From the NCBI GenBank assembly GCA_963560005.1, contig CAUWNG010000082.1:1-7393 (forward strand): 7,393 nucleotides of DNA. The letters run 5' to 3'. This document shows, piece after piece, positions 6,640-7,393 of this stretch. The translations under genes and the position numbers were made by a program. Positions within the stretch are counted from its first letter, which is position 1; every line of letters starts with the position of its first letter. The DNA comes from CAG-273 sp963560005. GTDB lineage: Bacteria > Bacillota > Clostridia > TANB77 > CAG-508. The notes beneath the pieces were generated by a model. It was not told the DNA's origin and did no database searches. It worked only from the letters and a program-made list of their open reading frames with translations.

Positions 6640-6704
6640 CTATACTTGTATAATTTGTATAGAAAGATATTTGTCTAGACGTTCGCTCCCATAATCTCTA
6701 ACTA
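6640..6704 (+). pseudogene. Decayed copy of the tmRNA 3' end
   Basis: This stretch aligns with 7118-7183, the last 66 bases of the intact ssrA, in the same orientation. By hand I count 49 matches in 67 columns with a few one-base gaps. The first 35 columns, ending in the exact shared 13-mer GGAAAGATATTTG minus its first G, give 29 matches. GTTCG of the T-arm and ATCTC of the acceptor strand are kept, but the T-stem and CCA end are destroyed. Most substitutions in the well-aligned half change G or C in ssrA to A or T here, as expected of unselected decay in an AT-biased genome. No 5' tmRNA half (for example GGTTTCGAC) is visible upstream. It lies before the ssrA promoter and is not part of the tmRNA transcript. 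Confidence 0.65.
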
Positions 6705-6713
6705 AAAAATAAA

Positions 6714-6729
6714 TTATCTCACCAGATAA
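6714..6729. repeat. Small inverted repeat in the ssrA upstream region
   Basis: TTATCT (6714-6719) and AGATAA (6724-6729) form a perfect 6-base stem with loop CACC, just after the decayed tmRNA end. CAGATAAAA also recurs as a direct repeat at 6723-6731 and 6751-6759. The remaining DNA of the 6529-6823 gap is simple AT-rich sequence apart from the two promoters and the tmRNA relic. Confidence 0.35.
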
Positions 6730-6775
6730 AAATAAATGAATATATTTAATCAGATAAAATTGTTAAAATTTTCTA

Positions 6776-6804
6776 TTGTTTTATAATATTAAATATAGTA
6801 TAAT
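6776..6804 (+). promoter_or_regulatory. ssrA: Sigma-A promoter of ssrA
   Basis: TTGTTT (6776-6781) and a perfect TATAAT (6799-6804) are separated by 17 bases. Initiation near 6811 would leave a short leader of about 13 bases for RNase P to remove before the mature 5' end at 6824. Confidence 0.8.
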
Positions 6805-6823
6805 ATATATTGTAAGTATTTTT

Positions 6824-7183
6824 GGGGATGTATTTGGTTTCGACAAATATCTAGAAGTATGAATAGCGAGTAGTGGATGTTCGCTTCGGCCACTATAAAA
6901 AAGCGAAAATAAATATAAACGCTGATAATAGAGAATTAGCATACGCTGCTTAATAAATAAGTAGTGACGTCTTACTTTAAATGCCCACGTTTTTAGATAA
7001 GGCGACGATTAGTGGGAAACGAAGCTGTTTTTTGCCAAAAAAGCAGTAGGTATTTTAATGGCTACTTTAAAATCAAATTTGTTTGTTAGTTTGTTTTAAA
7101 GGATTTTTATTAATAAACTACACTCGTAGAAGTTTGTGTGGAAAGATATTTGGACAGGAGTTCGACTCTCCTCATCTCCACCA
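6824..7183 (+). ncRNA. ssrA: tmRNA (transfer-messenger RNA)
   Basis: This one-piece tmRNA of 360 bases rescues stalled ribosomes together with SmpB and adds a degradation tag. The acceptor stem pairs GGGGATG (6824-6830) with CATCTCC (7173-7179), followed by discriminator A and an encoded CCA (7181-7183). The near-universal GGTTTCGACA (6836-6845) is present. Helix P2 pairs CAAATATCT (6844-6852) with AGATATTTG (7144-7152). The T-arm is AGGAG-TTCGACT-CTCCT. Pseudoknot PK1 is visible: TAGTGG (6871-6876) with CCACTA (6890-6895), and TTCGCTT (6880-6886) with AAGCGAA (6901-6907). The resume codon is GCT at 6921 and the tag reads ADNRELAYAA, followed by two TAA stops (6951-6956). The AA end is the usual degradation signal. 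The ends are set by the acceptor stem, and all expected parts are intact. Confidence 0.97.
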
Positions 7184-7222
7184 ATGTTTCCTAAAATGAA
7201 CCTTATTTGCTTTATTGGTGGA
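7177..7222. repeat. Inverted repeat of the tmRNA 3' end
   Basis: TCCACCAAT (7177-7185), which covers the acceptor end and CCA of ssrA, recurs inverted as ATTGGTGGA (7214-7222) after a 28-base spacer. In a tmRNA precursor the two could pair and mask the mature 3' end. No T-run follows, so it is not a classic terminator. Confidence 0.5.
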
Positions 7223-7346
7223 TTTGCAATAATTGTACCATAAACACCACCTCACTTTCTCATAGTTAGAAACTATGTAGTAAAGTGCAACACACATCTG
7301 CTTTTTATTCATTTCATATAATAACTACTATACAATAGTTGGTAAA
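7212..7346 (-). other. Minus-strand leader and ribosome site with a nine-codon frame
   Basis: Read on the minus strand there is a promoter candidate TTTACC (7346-7341), 17 bases, TATTAT (7323-7318). A stem-loop follows, with arms CATAGTT/AACTATG (7261-7277) and outer arms CACTTT/AAAGTG. Then comes GAGGTGG (7253-7247), 5 bases, and ATG (7241). The frame is only MVQLLQIHQ and stops at 7212, short of ssrA. It looks like the intact 5' part of a small gene whose body was lost or frameshifted, or a leader peptide. It could also be chance. The outermost bases (7347-7393) hold nothing I can name. Confidence 0.35.
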
Positions 7347-7393
7347 TTGTAAAAGTAAAATAAAGTTTGTAAAACTAACGTCTATTGTAAGAT

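Noticed and set aside
7120..7260. Minus-strand frame running through the ssrA 3' end (includes GTIIANPPIKQIRFILG)
   Set aside because: It has no start codon before an upstream stop and it reads through a functional RNA; such frames across tmRNA are commonly spurious.
7323..7340. Inverted repeat AACTA...TAGTT downstream of ssrA
   Set aside because: Five-base arms in AT-rich DNA are expected by chance.
1..7393. CRISPR arrays, insertion sequences, toxin-antitoxin or defence genes
   Set aside because: No regularly spaced repeats, transposase, integrase or recognisable defence domain was found on either strand.

Overview
The window is very AT-rich, and all seven protein genes lie on the minus strand. 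Four are endospore-former genes: a YabG-type spore protease, Veg, a SPOCS/LysM coat-anchoring protein of the SipL type, and YunB. Together with a clostridial-style tmRNA this points to a low-GC, spore-forming member of the Clostridia. The order yabG-veg-sipL matches what I recall of Clostridioides difficile, where sipL and yabG lie two genes apart. The species cannot be named from this sequence.

Layout from high to low coordinates, the direction of transcription for the protein genes. At 6824-7183, on the plus strand, is ssrA (tmRNA) with its own sigma-A promoter and a tag frame reading ADNRELAYAA. It diverges from a 113-aa single-pass membrane protein of unknown function (6187-6528), which has its own promoter and a strong terminator. 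Next is yabG (5211-6035), preceded by a good match to a sigma-K promoter, then veg (4799-5059) with a near-consensus sigma-A promoter and its own terminator. sipL (3178-4710) and yunB (2457-3185) follow, overlapping by 8 bases and ending at a hairpin. The left third holds a separate OmpR-family response regulator (1628-2305) and a membrane histidine kinase (82-1584).

The spore genes fit one process. SipL-type proteins tether the SpoIVA basal coat layer to the forespore, YabG trims coat proteins late in sporulation, and YunB is a sporulation membrane protein. veg is expressed in growing cells, so here a vegetative unit is inserted between a late and an early mother-cell unit, insulated by compact terminators. 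The two-component pair has no visible link to sporulation.

The least ordinary part is around ssrA. At 6640-6704, upstream of the intact gene and in the same orientation, is a decayed copy of the tmRNA 3' end (about 73% identical over 67 alignment columns by hand). Downstream of ssrA, an inverted copy of its last bases (TCCACCAAT/ATTGGTGGA) and a minus-strand promoter-hairpin-ribosome-site cassette reading only nine codons suggest past recombination at this locus. No complete mobile element, CRISPR array or defence system is visible.
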